From Candidatus Nanopelagicales bacterium (GTDB taxonomy: Bacteria > Actinomycetota > Actinomycetes > S36-B12), in contig JAPKAV010000001.1 in NCBI GenBank assembly GCA_028825115.1, positions 144,355 to 208,354 on the forward strand: a stretch of DNA of 64,000 nt. Direction: 5' to 3'. Position 1 is the stretch's first letter. Each line of letters starts with the position of its first letter. Under the pieces are notes generated by a model that searched no databases, was not told where the DNA came from, and worked only from the letters and a program-made list of their open reading frames with translations. Positions 19,658 to 28,671 of the stretch are shown piece after piece. A program made the translations under genes and the position numbers.

Positions 19658-20314
19658 CTATTGCGGAGGGTTCGTCATTACTAGGCGGTTCGCATTGGAC
19701 AGATCATGCAAATTATCGATCACGGCACTAGATTCAATAAATTTCGATGCGCTGCACGAACATACCTGGATGAATTGCACACCAGTGATGGTGGCCGCCT
19801 GCAGGTCCTCAAAACTATCCCTGACAAGGATGCATGATGTGGGGATACGGCCTTGAGCCGTAATTACTTCTTGAATTGATAACCCCTTATCTGGAGGCCT
19901 TCCTAAAATACATCTGCAGTACTGAGTGAGGTCCCGCTTGTCAAAAATACTTCGTAACTCATCGGTCGGTGTTGCTGAGACGGCGTACAAAGTTGACTCC
20001 TCGAACCACTCAGCGACGGCAGCGCCCGCTCCAGGAATTTCCGGAGCCTCCATCACTCCTTGAACTACGGCTACGGAAAAGCACGTGATGCGATCTGCAA
20101 GCTCCCGTTCCGTGGGTGCCCGGCCAACAATCATGAGATGGAGCGCTGCGATTTTTTCATTCCTATTTACTCCACCATGCGCACGGTGAAAGGAAACTAC
20201 TTCGTCATGGGCATCAGGATAATCGCTGAAGGCATCTCCCTTTATTGTCAGCGAGTCAATGAGAACAACATCTACGTCGGGAAAAACAGCTTCTGGATAA
20301 CTGAGTTTGGACAT
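19658..20314 (-). CDS. HAD-superfamily hydrolase, degenerate paralogue (copy A)
   Basis: 218 aa; alignable end-to-end with 27524-28189; motif I PDVDVVLIDS (Gly to Val) and motif IV VRDSFED (Gly to Arg); 4-residue deletion relative to copy B. Confidence 0.8.
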   Translation of the reverse strand: MSKLSYPEAVFPDVDVVLIDSLTIKGDAFSDYPDAHDEVVSFHRAHGGVNRNEKIAALHLMIVGRAPTERELADRITCFSVAVVQGVMEAPEIPGAGAAVAEWFEESTLYAVSATPTDELRSIFDKRDLTQYCRCILGRPPDKGLSIQEVITAQGRIPTSCILVRDSFEDLQAATITGVQFIQVCSCSASKFIESSAVIDNLHDLSNANRLVMTNPPQ

Positions 20315-20316
20315 AA

Positions 20317-21042
20317 CTATTCACCACCTGAGATGGCGTTCACCTGACCTGTTACATAGGTATTTTGCTCCGACCCAAGCCAAAACAGATAGTCGACTAT
20401 TTCGGAGACGTCAGCTGCCCTATTGATTGGGATGAGAGACTTCCGCTCCTGAAGATTCCGACTCGAGAACGCGGAGTGCATCTTGGTGTCTGTTACGCCG
20501 ATGCGAACAACGTTGGAAAGAACGTTGTTCGCAGCCCAGTCGCGGGCAAGTCGTGGGATGAACTCGCACGCGTGGTTGGCTAAGGCATAGGCGAAGGAAT
20601 CCACTCCTCCCCCAAATTTCACACCGATGCTCGAACCGATGACAATCCGTCCCCAGCCTCGTTTGGCCATCTTGGGCCCAAGAGCGCTCAGCAAAACATA
20701 GTTTGCCAAGGCACCAACGTTCATTGTTTGATGAAGAAGATCAATATCTATTGACTCGAGACTCATTGGCGCAGCGAAGGCTGCCAAGCACACGAGGGCA
20801 TCGCAGTTGGTAATAGCGGGGTCTTGAGCCGCCGACTGTACACTGTTGAGATCACTGAGATCAAGTTCTATGAGATCCAAGCCGGGGTGTGAGAGTGAAA
20901 GGGATCGAAGGGCTTCTGGATTACGGTGAAAGTGTCCCGTTACGCGGAATCCGGCGTCAAGGTACTTCCGAGTCATAGCCAGTCCGATGTCCGAACTTGC
21001 GCCTAATATTAGCGCCTTGCGTTCTCCGTGGCTCTCACTCAT
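20317..21042 (-). CDS. Short-chain dehydrogenase/reductase (copy A, full length, YxxxN instead of YxxxK)
   Basis: 241 aa; ALILGASSDIGLAMTRKYL; active-site region SSIGVKFGGGVDSFAYALANHACEF. Confidence 0.85.
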   Translation of the reverse strand: MSESHGERKALILGASSDIGLAMTRKYLDAGFRVTGHFHRNPEALRSLSLSHPGLDLIELDLSDLNSVQSAAQDPAITNCDALVCLAAFAAPMSLESIDIDLLHQTMNVGALANYVLLSALGPKMAKRGWGRIVIGSSIGVKFGGGVDSFAYALANHACEFIPRLARDWAANNVLSNVVRIGVTDTKMHSAFSSRNLQERKSLIPINRAADVSEIVDYLFWLGSEQNTYVTGQVNAISGGE

Positions 21043-21144
21043 GTCATTAGTCTAGACCACTGATTTAGTGCAACAGTGAGAAGTTGCATGCATGGGAAGG
21101 TAGAGAGCTCAACTTAAATCGACTGCCTATCCCATAGGGACAAG

Positions 21145-21351
21145 TCATGGTGAATCGATCAATGCACGCGACTTAGTTAGGCCACTATCCAGGTACATTG
21201 CGTAGGTCTGGTCCATGGATCTTGCCCTGGCGTCAAAGTTGAGTTTTCCATGAGCAGCAGCCAGGCCACGCAAGGCCATAATCGCTACATCCGATTCATT
21301 AAAGTTGGAGGCGACTAGTAGAGAGACCTGAACTAATTGTGTTGGTGTCAA
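21145..21351 (-). pseudogene. Chimeric remnant: HAD C-terminus joined to C-terminus of the 647-aa surface-carbohydrate protein
   Basis: N-half QLVQVSLLVASNFNESDVAIMALRGLAAA aligns with HAD copy B FIQVSPLASSKFDESDVVISDLLGITAA; C-half HGKLNFDARARSMDQTYAMYLDSGLTKSRAL aligns with LGKIEFGAGARSTEQPYAMYLDGGLTKWYAL of 28672-30615. Confidence 0.75.
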
Positions 21352-21636
21352 CCCAAAAAGTAAACCCAGAGGGAGACGTGGTTCTTGGTGGCCACTGCAG
21401 CGAGATTGTTGCTGAAAGCAGGGAGGTCTACTTTTAGGTGCTCGTTAAAAAGGGTTGCACCTTAGACACAATAACTGCATGTAAGTCCCCAAAACTGCGG
21501 GCCTTAAAACCCATGCCGCGGTGTCTTGATCGAACTAGTAGACTGGGCCGCGTGGTAATTGGTAGGAGTTTTTAAGGGATATTTTCTTGGAGCAATTTCA
21601 TCCGTCTTTGGAGCTGGCGGCTCTGAGCAACTTGTC

Positions 21637-22542
21637 TCAATTCTCAGGATCGGGTTGGGGTATTGCGGCGTACACCTGGTCGGGTGGCCCTGGCAACCTG
21701 CTTTCAAAGGCGTTCAGAAGGCCGGTGCTCATAAAGTCCACCCACTCTCCTGTCCCTCCCTTACGAAGTGTACTTTTTTTTGCTCGAGATCTTGAACGAA
21801 GACGGGTTTCAAGGTCGGTTTGAGCTGCTTCAATCCGAGTTCGTTCAATTGAGTCTGCAATAATGGGGGCATCTTTGACGAATTGCAGGCCTAGATGAGT
21901 GAGTATTCCCTGAATAGTCGGGACAGGGTCACCTTCAAATACCTCATACTGAACCCAGTGAATCCGAGGGTCTTGACTCGCTACCTCGCCCCAGTCATTG
22001 ATCCAGTTGTAGTAGTACTCAATAGGAACTTCCGTTTGACCACTCGTGAGGGCTGTGAGTGATTTGAGGAAGCCATCCTTTCGAGGAAGGTCGGCTATCA
22101 AATTATGTTGCCAGTGGGATTTATCAGCGAGCACATGGAAATATCTGCTGATCATCATGTCACGCAAATCTCTGGATGTCACTAGTAAACCAGTTCCGAG
22201 TTCCAAAGCAAGCTCGACAGTGGACTCTACGTAATGCGAATGAGTCTTGATGAAAGTGTACCTGTGTGAGGATTGAGATCGTACAAAACGAGGAGACAAG
22301 TCATGGTCGTGATGCAACTCCCGCCGTCGACGACGCCTTAGCAATGAACGGCTGGCGTCAACGTACGGAAGTTGTCGAAAAAGTTGCTCGATACGTGTAG
22401 TACCTGACTTGGGTAACCCAGCACACCACACGAGGTTGTGTGGCAGGTCAAAGTTCCTTGACTGCAAGTCAAGTCTCAAGTCGTGCGTTACCTCGCCAAG
22501 TATTTGAGGGAGGTCACGCACCGACGGCAAAGAATGCATCAT
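21637..22542 (-). CDS. Sulfotransferase-like protein (PAPS-dependent family)
   Basis: 301 aa; GLPKSGTTRIEQLF (5'-phosphosulfate loop), VTSRDLRDMMISRYFH (3'-phosphate loop), LRKGGTGEWVDFMS. Confidence 0.82.
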   Translation of the reverse strand: MMHSLPSVRDLPQILGEVTHDLRLDLQSRNFDLPHNLVWCAGLPKSGTTRIEQLFRQLPYVDASRSLLRRRRRRELHHDHDLSPRFVRSQSSHRYTFIKTHSHYVESTVELALELGTGLLVTSRDLRDMMISRYFHVLADKSHWQHNLIADLPRKDGFLKSLTALTSGQTEVPIEYYYNWINDWGEVASQDPRIHWVQYEVFEGDPVPTIQGILTHLGLQFVKDAPIIADSIERTRIEAAQTDLETRLRSRSRAKKSTLRKGGTGEWVDFMSTGLLNAFESRLPGPPDQVYAAIPQPDPEN

Positions 22543-22725
22543 TTTTCCATACTAGTACTCCGGTACGGCAATCGAGGCTTTGCAGTTAAAATAGGCTGGG
22601 ACGCCGCATTTAACTCATAAAAAGAACTTTCCCCATGACCACGGGAATAGGGCATCAGATGCGGCTCGTAGACGCTGATTCTGTGCTGTTCCCGCGATCC
22701 ATAGACAGACGACAATGGCCCCCAC

Positions 22726-23391
22726 TTAATCCTTCACTTCACGAAGCAACTCGTCGATAACTTCCTTAATCCCCATGAGGTTTGTCACGGTACGAGATGC
22801 CCCGGCAAGAGCAAGGGCGGGAGTTTCCCCGACTTGGACGAAAAGAATGCGATTCTCCATCGCTGCAACAGCATCATGTTCGCTGTCTCCAATAAAGAGG
22901 CATTGCGTGGCGCTGTACCCGTGCTTGTGAATCAGAGTGCGAACGGCAGTGGCCTTCGATTGCGGCACTCCATTAACCAACCGGAAGTAGTCGATCATCA
23001 CCACGGTGACGCAAGATTTGTTTGAGTCCAAGATCAGGTGTGGCCGAGACATTGTGCATAAGGAACCTTGCGTGCGTGGATGCGAGAGCAACGGATGCCC
23101 CTAGAATTTCTGGCTCTCCCATCACTTTTTGCAGAAAAAAGCACAGAAAACGCATCAGTCAGTTCCAAGGCTCACTGCTCGCTCAAAATGACACCAAATA
23201 ACTGCTCGTAGATCATTTCAAATTTACGCAACCGATTTACCCCGCCATTTGCACGGTGCAGTTCGAGGATCGCCTCACTGTGTTTGGGAGATCCGAACAA
23301 AGGGTCAACGAACGTCTGTCCTTTTGCGGCGATAGAGTCAAGGAGCACCCCGTCGACATCAAGAAATACAACGTCTTTTCATCACACAAGA
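22726..23391 (-). pseudogene. HAD-superfamily hydrolase pseudogene (third copy)
   Basis: Pieces in different frames: VVFLDVDGVLLDSIAAKGQTFV...ELHRANGGVNRLRKF...(stop); EILGASVAL...MHNVSATPDLGLKQILRHRGD; LVNGVPQSKATAVRTLIHKHGYSATQCLFIGDSEHDAVAAMEN. Confidence 0.8.
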
Positions 23392-23406
23392 ATAAAGCTT
23401 CCACGG

Positions 23407-24363
23407 CTATCTGTGCTTCGCATACTCTAATATTTCAGAACTGCACTGAGACCAGAACTGCCTCATGAGATTAGAAGGACCTGCAGTTATGCGTACAAAG
23501 TTTTCTAAAGGATAATCTGAAAGTGGTCCACGAATGGCGTAACCGGACGCTCGAGCGGAGGCCACCAATTGCACCGCTGATTTGCGTGACGCGCGCTCAA
23601 GTAATACGAAGTTGGCGTGGGAGGTAGATGTGATCAGACCAGATTCGAAAAACTTATTCATGAGATATTCTCTTCCAGCAACGACATCAGAAACACGGGC
23701 CAAAGCCCAGTCGAGATGATCAAGAATATAGTGTCCGGCTAAAAGGGCAATGGAATTAGACTTTGTCACGCCGCGGAACTTTTCTACCTCAGATATTCGC
23801 TCTGCTGGTCCAACGCAAAAACCCAGTCTGAGCCCCGCGAGCCCGCGGGCCTTCGAGAACGTTTGAGCGACAATGACATTCGGATAATCCGTGATCAAAT
23901 TCAGTGCTGACTCTGGCGTAAACAACCAGTATGCCTCGTCAACAAGCAAAATGGCGCCAGCATCGAGTGCAGCATTCGCGATTATACCAAGTTCCGCCGA
24001 GCGCATCAAGGTACCTGTGGGTTGGTTTGGATTTGCAAGCACTATCAAACGTGGTTGCTCTTTGACAATGACGTTAATCAAACTTTCCAGGTCCACGTTC
24101 AAATTAGAGTCGAATGGGAACCCAATAAGCCTCGCTCCGCACTTCGCGGCAAATACCTCGTAAAGGGAATAAGAAGGGCTCAATACAAGAACATCGGTCC
24201 CCTCGTCCACGTACGCTTCGAATACCATCCCCAAGGCCTCGGAGGACCCAGCCGTGACGGTCAGGTTTGTTGGGAGCAAACCAAGCCAATCAGCAATGCG
24301 TCTTTCAAGGCGCTCTGAGTCGTGGTAGGCCGCCAGATCATTAGATCTTATTCGCCCCAACAT
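23407..24363 (-). CDS. PLP-dependent aminotransferase class I/II (HisC-like), probably 5'-truncated by an amber codon
   Basis: 318 aa; LANPNQPTGTLM, LLVDEAYW, VAQTFSKARGLAGLRLG; upstream in-frame MDRNEDVIG-TAG-DEEILAAM. Confidence 0.8.
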   Translation of the reverse strand: MLGRIRSNDLAAYHDSERLERRIADWLGLLPTNLTVTAGSSEALGMVFEAYVDEGTDVLVLSPSYSLYEVFAAKCGARLIGFPFDSNLNVDLESLINVIVKEQPRLIVLANPNQPTGTLMRSAELGIIANAALDAGAILLVDEAYWLFTPESALNLITDYPNVIVAQTFSKARGLAGLRLGFCVGPAERISEVEKFRGVTKSNSIALLAGHYILDHLDWALARVSDVVAGREYLMNKFFESGLITSTSHANFVLLERASRKSAVQLVASARASGYAIRGPLSDYPLENFVRITAGPSNLMRQFWSQCSSEILEYAKHR

Positions 24364-25147
24364 TGCAGCTAAAATTTCCTCATCCTAGCCGATGACATCC
24401 TCATTTCGATCCATCCGGACCAGTTCAGAGCGATCTTCGAAAGGTATTGTCACGCGATTTATCCGCGCACTGCGTTCGCTGATCGGAGGGGTGAATTTCG
24501 GTTGCATCAGGAAGTCACATACCCAACTGGGAAGCCGAGTTCCACTTTTGGAGTTCGGAATAGGAGTCAAGCGGCGTAGAATTACGGTGGGTAGTCTCCA
24601 TAGGAAGTTGACCCACATAGGCCTCAAAAATTGGGTTGGTGTTGTCGGGGATGGCAAATTGCACATGGTAGAAGTCAAGGAAAGCAACCGTCTGAGCGCG
24701 GTCATCATAGCCTGCTTGTGTTGATTCAGACTGCGTGATTGAGTGACTCATTTCCTCTGTTTCCTTTAATGTGTGCGCAGCCTAAGCTACTTTTTCACAA
24801 TTCTGATTAAAGCAGAGCTAGGTATTTTTACCAGCAGTAGTACCGTGGAGGGAAAAAATGGTTTGTGATTTTGCACTCCAAGATTCATTGCAATCGAAGT
24901 AGGGCGAGAAGAACTTACCTGGTCTTCATTATAACGAAGCTAGGGTTACCAGATGCAATAGTAAAAAATTGACATCTGGCCTAGTTAATGGCCTGACCAT
25001 TGCCCGACTTAATGATTGAATCTACATGACTGAGCGTTTTATGAACCGCAACGACTCGGTCTTTTGGGTTTGCCGATTTTGTTATTCATTTCCTGGAGCG
25101 GCACCCGGAAGTGAATCAACCCGTTAACGGTTTGATTCATTGTTCTA

Positions 25148-26056
25148 GTGTTTCGTGTGTATGATAAAACTGTGAAAGCATTGCTAAAATCATTATTTCT
25201 CGCTCCAGTTGGCTGGACATCGGTGTACTTGAAGATTCTTGGCAAGATGCGGCCCCAGTGGAGTTCAATTCTGAATGACCAGATGTATGAAGAGAGCATT
25301 GCCAGAACTAGTTCTATCAGACACGAAAGATCTGGCGAGGGTTCCGAAATAAATTTGCGTATCCATGCTCCAAACGCGACGTGTCGATTTAGGGCAGACT
25401 CCTTTTCCACCAAAGAGCCGGAAACTCTGGAGTGGATCGAGCAGTGGGGGGGAAATGGAGCTTTTTTCGATGTTGGAGCAAATATCGGGTTGTATAGCCT
25501 CTACTTTGCCAAGTTATTTAGTGACCAAGTATACGCATTCGAACCATCCGCGTTAAACCTTGGACTACTCGCTAAGAACATCGCACTAAACGAATTGAGT
25601 GATCAAATTGTGGTTATGCCAATTCCGCTGACTGCGAGTAATGTCACAGATAGCCTCACCTTGTCCCAGACTAATGAGGGTGGAGCGCAGTCCACATTTG
25701 GAGCCACATACGGTCATGATGGGCTTTCCCTCATAAAAAAGATGACTTATCGAATGCCCGGATGTAGTTTGGACTTTCTTATTGCGAGTGGGGTTGTTCC
25801 CGAATTACCGTCGTTACTCAAGATTGATGTGGATGGGATAGAACACTTGGTCCTTGAAGGGGCGCAGGCTGTCTTGCGCTCAGCATCCCTGCGTTCGATA
25901 CTTATTGAGGTAAATGATGAGTTTGTGGAACTCGCATCAGGAGTCAATCGCCAACTACTTAATTCGGGGTTTAAACTGGATTCTAAGCGTCATGGCGACA
26001 TGTTCCAAGAAACTAAATTCTTACATACATTCAATCAAATCTGGGTGAGAAATTGA
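25148..26056 (+). CDS. FkbM-family methyltransferase
   Basis: 302 aa; AFFDVGANIGLYSLYFAKLF, VYAFEPSALN, LLKIDVDGIEHLVLEGA. Confidence 0.88.
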   Translation: MFRVYDKTVKALLKSLFLAPVGWTSVYLKILGKMRPQWSSILNDQMYEESIARTSSIRHERSGEGSEINLRIHAPNATCRFRADSFSTKEPETLEWIEQWGGNGAFFDVGANIGLYSLYFAKLFSDQVYAFEPSALNLGLLAKNIALNELSDQIVVMPIPLTASNVTDSLTLSQTNEGGAQSTFGATYGHDGLSLIKKMTYRMPGCSLDFLIASGVVPELPSLLKIDVDGIEHLVLEGAQAVLRSASLRSILIEVNDEFVELASGVNRQLLNSGFKLDSKRHGDMFQETKFLHTFNQIWVRN

Positions 26057-26247
26057 TTATCACTAACTTACGATGAGCAAAGGAACCATCTGAGAAAAAT
26101 AAAGTCGGTTTCTATCTGGACAATTATTCTTCCACGCAATTAACGCGGGCTTGTAAAACTTGATTTGCTCCTCCGAAAATAGGGAGTGAAGACAACTTAT
26201 CTGCGTCGAGACAGTTAATGTTTTTACCTCTTTATCTCTTTAGCACT

Positions 26248-27087
26248 TTAAGGCTGAGGGACATTGGTCCTAGATGAGCGCGCTTCCTCTTTTTTAGTTT
26301 GGATGCTTCTCACCTGCTCGACAAGTGATGGCGGCGAATGCACTAAGAACTTCGTGTGCTGGTTTCCGCCTAACCCTTTTCGCAAAACTGCCGCCGCAAA
26401 TATACATTCTTTAACCGAGGTTTGTGCAGTTTCTGAAGGGCTGCCCCAGTAACCAAAAACATCGACCTGAGTAGCACCCAAAGACTTGGCAAATTGAACT
26501 GCTTTGGGAACCGATACAATTATAGAAGGTGCGATCTCACTTCCCCCTCCTGAGATCGGAGTCGTGGATTGAAATGAATCGCTAATATTTTCTAGTCAAA
26601 TGCGCGGATGAAGCCGCATGATCATGAGTAGTACACCGCCGTCTGCAACAAAATTCCATGCGGCCCGGATATTTTCGCGAATCTACTCGTTCCAATCCAC
26701 AGCACTCAGGGACACGACAAGGTTGAATGTTTGAGCCGGCTCCAGCAGCGCCACGCCTTCCAATCCATCACCGGCGATGACACGCCCACCGAAACCTTCA
26801 ACTAGACGACCACCAAGTTCAGCCGCGTGGGCATGGATCTCAAGACCAGTGTATTGCCAACAACCAAACTGTTCATTGAGCGCGAGACCAAGTCCACCAC
26901 AAGCGCACCCAATGTCGAGGATCGTCGTCGTGGGTCCAGGGGCTACTAAATCCAGCGCAAGCCGTTCGGATGGATAAAAGTGGCTATATTTGAACCGATT
27001 ATGCGAGTAGTAATCCGAGAGCCCCGGACTGTTGTAACTAATGTTCATGTACTTTCCAGCCTCGCCAAGAATAAAGCCATGAAGCAC
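26248..27087 (-). pseudogene. SAM-dependent methyltransferase with two in-frame stop codons
   Basis: One continuous frame: ILDIGCACGGLGLAL ... SAVDWNE-TAG(26683-26685)-IRENIRAAWNFVADGGVLLMIMRLHPRI-TGA(26596-26598)-LENISDSFQSTTPISGGG...VDVFGYWGSPSETAQTSVKE. Confidence 0.8.
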
Positions 27088-27090
27088 AAC

Positions 27091-27503
27091 CTACTCCTCA
27101 CCAAAACGAATCAGTGACGCGAGTAAAGCCTTCCATTTCGTTGCGCCACCTTCAAGGTGCATTGGATATATTCCTTCTACTGACCTTGACATCACGACAA
27201 AGTTAGGGCTCCAAAGAGAAGCATCAACATCCGTTGCGTTGCTCACATGTTGCATTACTGGTCCATTTTTTTTGGGAGGTTCCCATTGAATTGGCGGCCA
27301 CCCCTAAACATCGGGAGCGGAACCGCTTGCAAATTTTCATCAAGTGCAGTGGAACTGACATTGCTACAAAGCACCGCACGGCACCTGGCTAAGTCCTCTT
27401 CCACCGTATGCGCTTCTGAGCGTGAAACCCCAAAGAGTGGCGGTCGTGGGCAGCGAAGGGTATGGATGTTGTGAAAATATTCGTCATTCTCAACCTTCTC
27501 CAA
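27091..27503 (-). pseudogene. C-terminal fragment of a second copy of the 647-aa surface-carbohydrate protein, frameshifted at an A8 run
   Basis: SEAHTVEEDLARCRAVLCSNVSSTALDENLQAVPLPMFRGGRQFNGN matches TREALAECDVTLCSNVSSASLDAIFEGIPTLMLRDGRVLNGS; after the frameshift ...YPMHLEGGATKWKALLASL matches YAMYLDGGLTKWYALLASL. Confidence 0.8.
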
Positions 27504-27523
27504 CGTCTCACGACCACACCACC

Positions 27524-28189
27524 CTACAAGCGAAGTCCCATTTTTACTTTTACCGCAGCAGTGATTCCCAGCAAGTCACTTATCACTACGTCAGATTCAT
27601 CGAACTTGGATGAGGCTAAGGGGGAGACCTGGATAAATTGCACGTTAGTGGCGATAGCCGCATGCAAATCCTCGCGGCTGTCACCCACCAGAATGCATGC
27701 GGAGGAGCGATAGCCACGCATTGCGATAACTTCTCGAACCGTGGACTCCTTCTCCGGAGGCCACCCGTGAACGGATGTGAAGAATTTGGCGATATTTCTC
27801 CGGTCTAGGATGCGCCTCAGCTCATCGGTCGGTGTGGCCGAGACGGCGTGAAGTGGAGCCTTTTCAGACCACTCCTTGAGTGCGGCGTGCGCCCCTGGGA
27901 TCTCTGGAGCTGCCACAACCCCTTCAAAAACCGATGCGGAGAACTGGCTAATGCGGTCAGAGACCTCTCGAGTCGATGGTTCACGACCGACGATTAAGCG
28001 GAAAAGACGGGTAATTTTTTCACTCCTCGTCACTCCCCCAAGTGAAAGGTGAAAGGCGATAATCTCTTCCCGCGCCTCTGGATAGTCGCTAAAGGCGCTG
28101 CTAAAGGCTTCCCCCTTTATGGCAAGCGAGTCAATAAGCACGCCATCGACGTCAAAAAAGATAGCTTCAGGTTGATTGAGTATGGGCAT
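27524..28189 (-). CDS. HAD-superfamily hydrolase (copy B, intact motifs)
   Basis: 221 aa; AIFFDVDGVLIDSLAIKGEAF, VSATPTDELR, ACILVGDSREDLHAA. Confidence 0.88.
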   Translation of the reverse strand: MPILNQPEAIFFDVDGVLIDSLAIKGEAFSSAFSDYPEAREEIIAFHLSLGGVTRSEKITRLFRLIVGREPSTREVSDRISQFSASVFEGVVAAPEIPGAHAALKEWSEKAPLHAVSATPTDELRRILDRRNIAKFFTSVHGWPPEKESTVREVIAMRGYRSSACILVGDSREDLHAAIATNVQFIQVSPLASSKFDESDVVISDLLGITAAVKVKMGLRL

Positions 28190-28191
28190 AG

Positions 28192-28569
28192 CTACTCGTC
28201 ACCTGAGATGGTGGTCGCCCGCCCGGTTACGTAGGTGCTCTGTTTAGACCCAAGCCAGAAGATGCAGTCAGCTATTTTGCGGCGATCCGCTGGTTGTTGT
28301 TCAGGCATGGAGATTGCTCGTCCAATTAAATTTCGGTTAGAAAATGTTGAGTTCCCCTTCGTGTTTGTGACTCCAATGCGAACGACGTTGGTAAGTACGT
28401 TGCTCGTAGCCCAGTCACAGGTAAGTCGCGGGATAAACTCGCACGCGTGGTTGACTATAAAGCGTAGGCGAAGGAATCCATCGTTAAGGTACTTTTGATT
28501 CAGGGCAAGACCAATGTCTGAACTTGCACCCGGTAATAAAACTCTACGTTTATGTTCTTCTTCACTCAC
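28192..28569 (-). pseudogene. Internally deleted SDR (copy B, 125 aa, frame retained)
   Basis: MSEEEHKRRVLLPGASSDIGLALNQKYLNDGF joined to VNHACEFIPRLTCDWATSNVLTNVVRIGVTNTK; 116 residues shorter than copy A. Confidence 0.85.
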
Positions 28570-28671
28570 GATTTTAGTTTAGGGCACTCCATGTGTGTGA
28601 TCGCGAGAAGTCGTGTGTTTGGGAGGTAGAGCACGTAACCTTGAGCGACGGCCCACTCCCGTGGTGCCGTG

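Noticed and set aside
24385-26685. Stop-codon reassignment (TAG as sense) suggested by two amber codons inside conserved frames
   Set aside because: TGA and TAA also interrupt frames nearby, and TAG ends normal genes (e.g. at 42705-42707), so pseudogenisation is simpler
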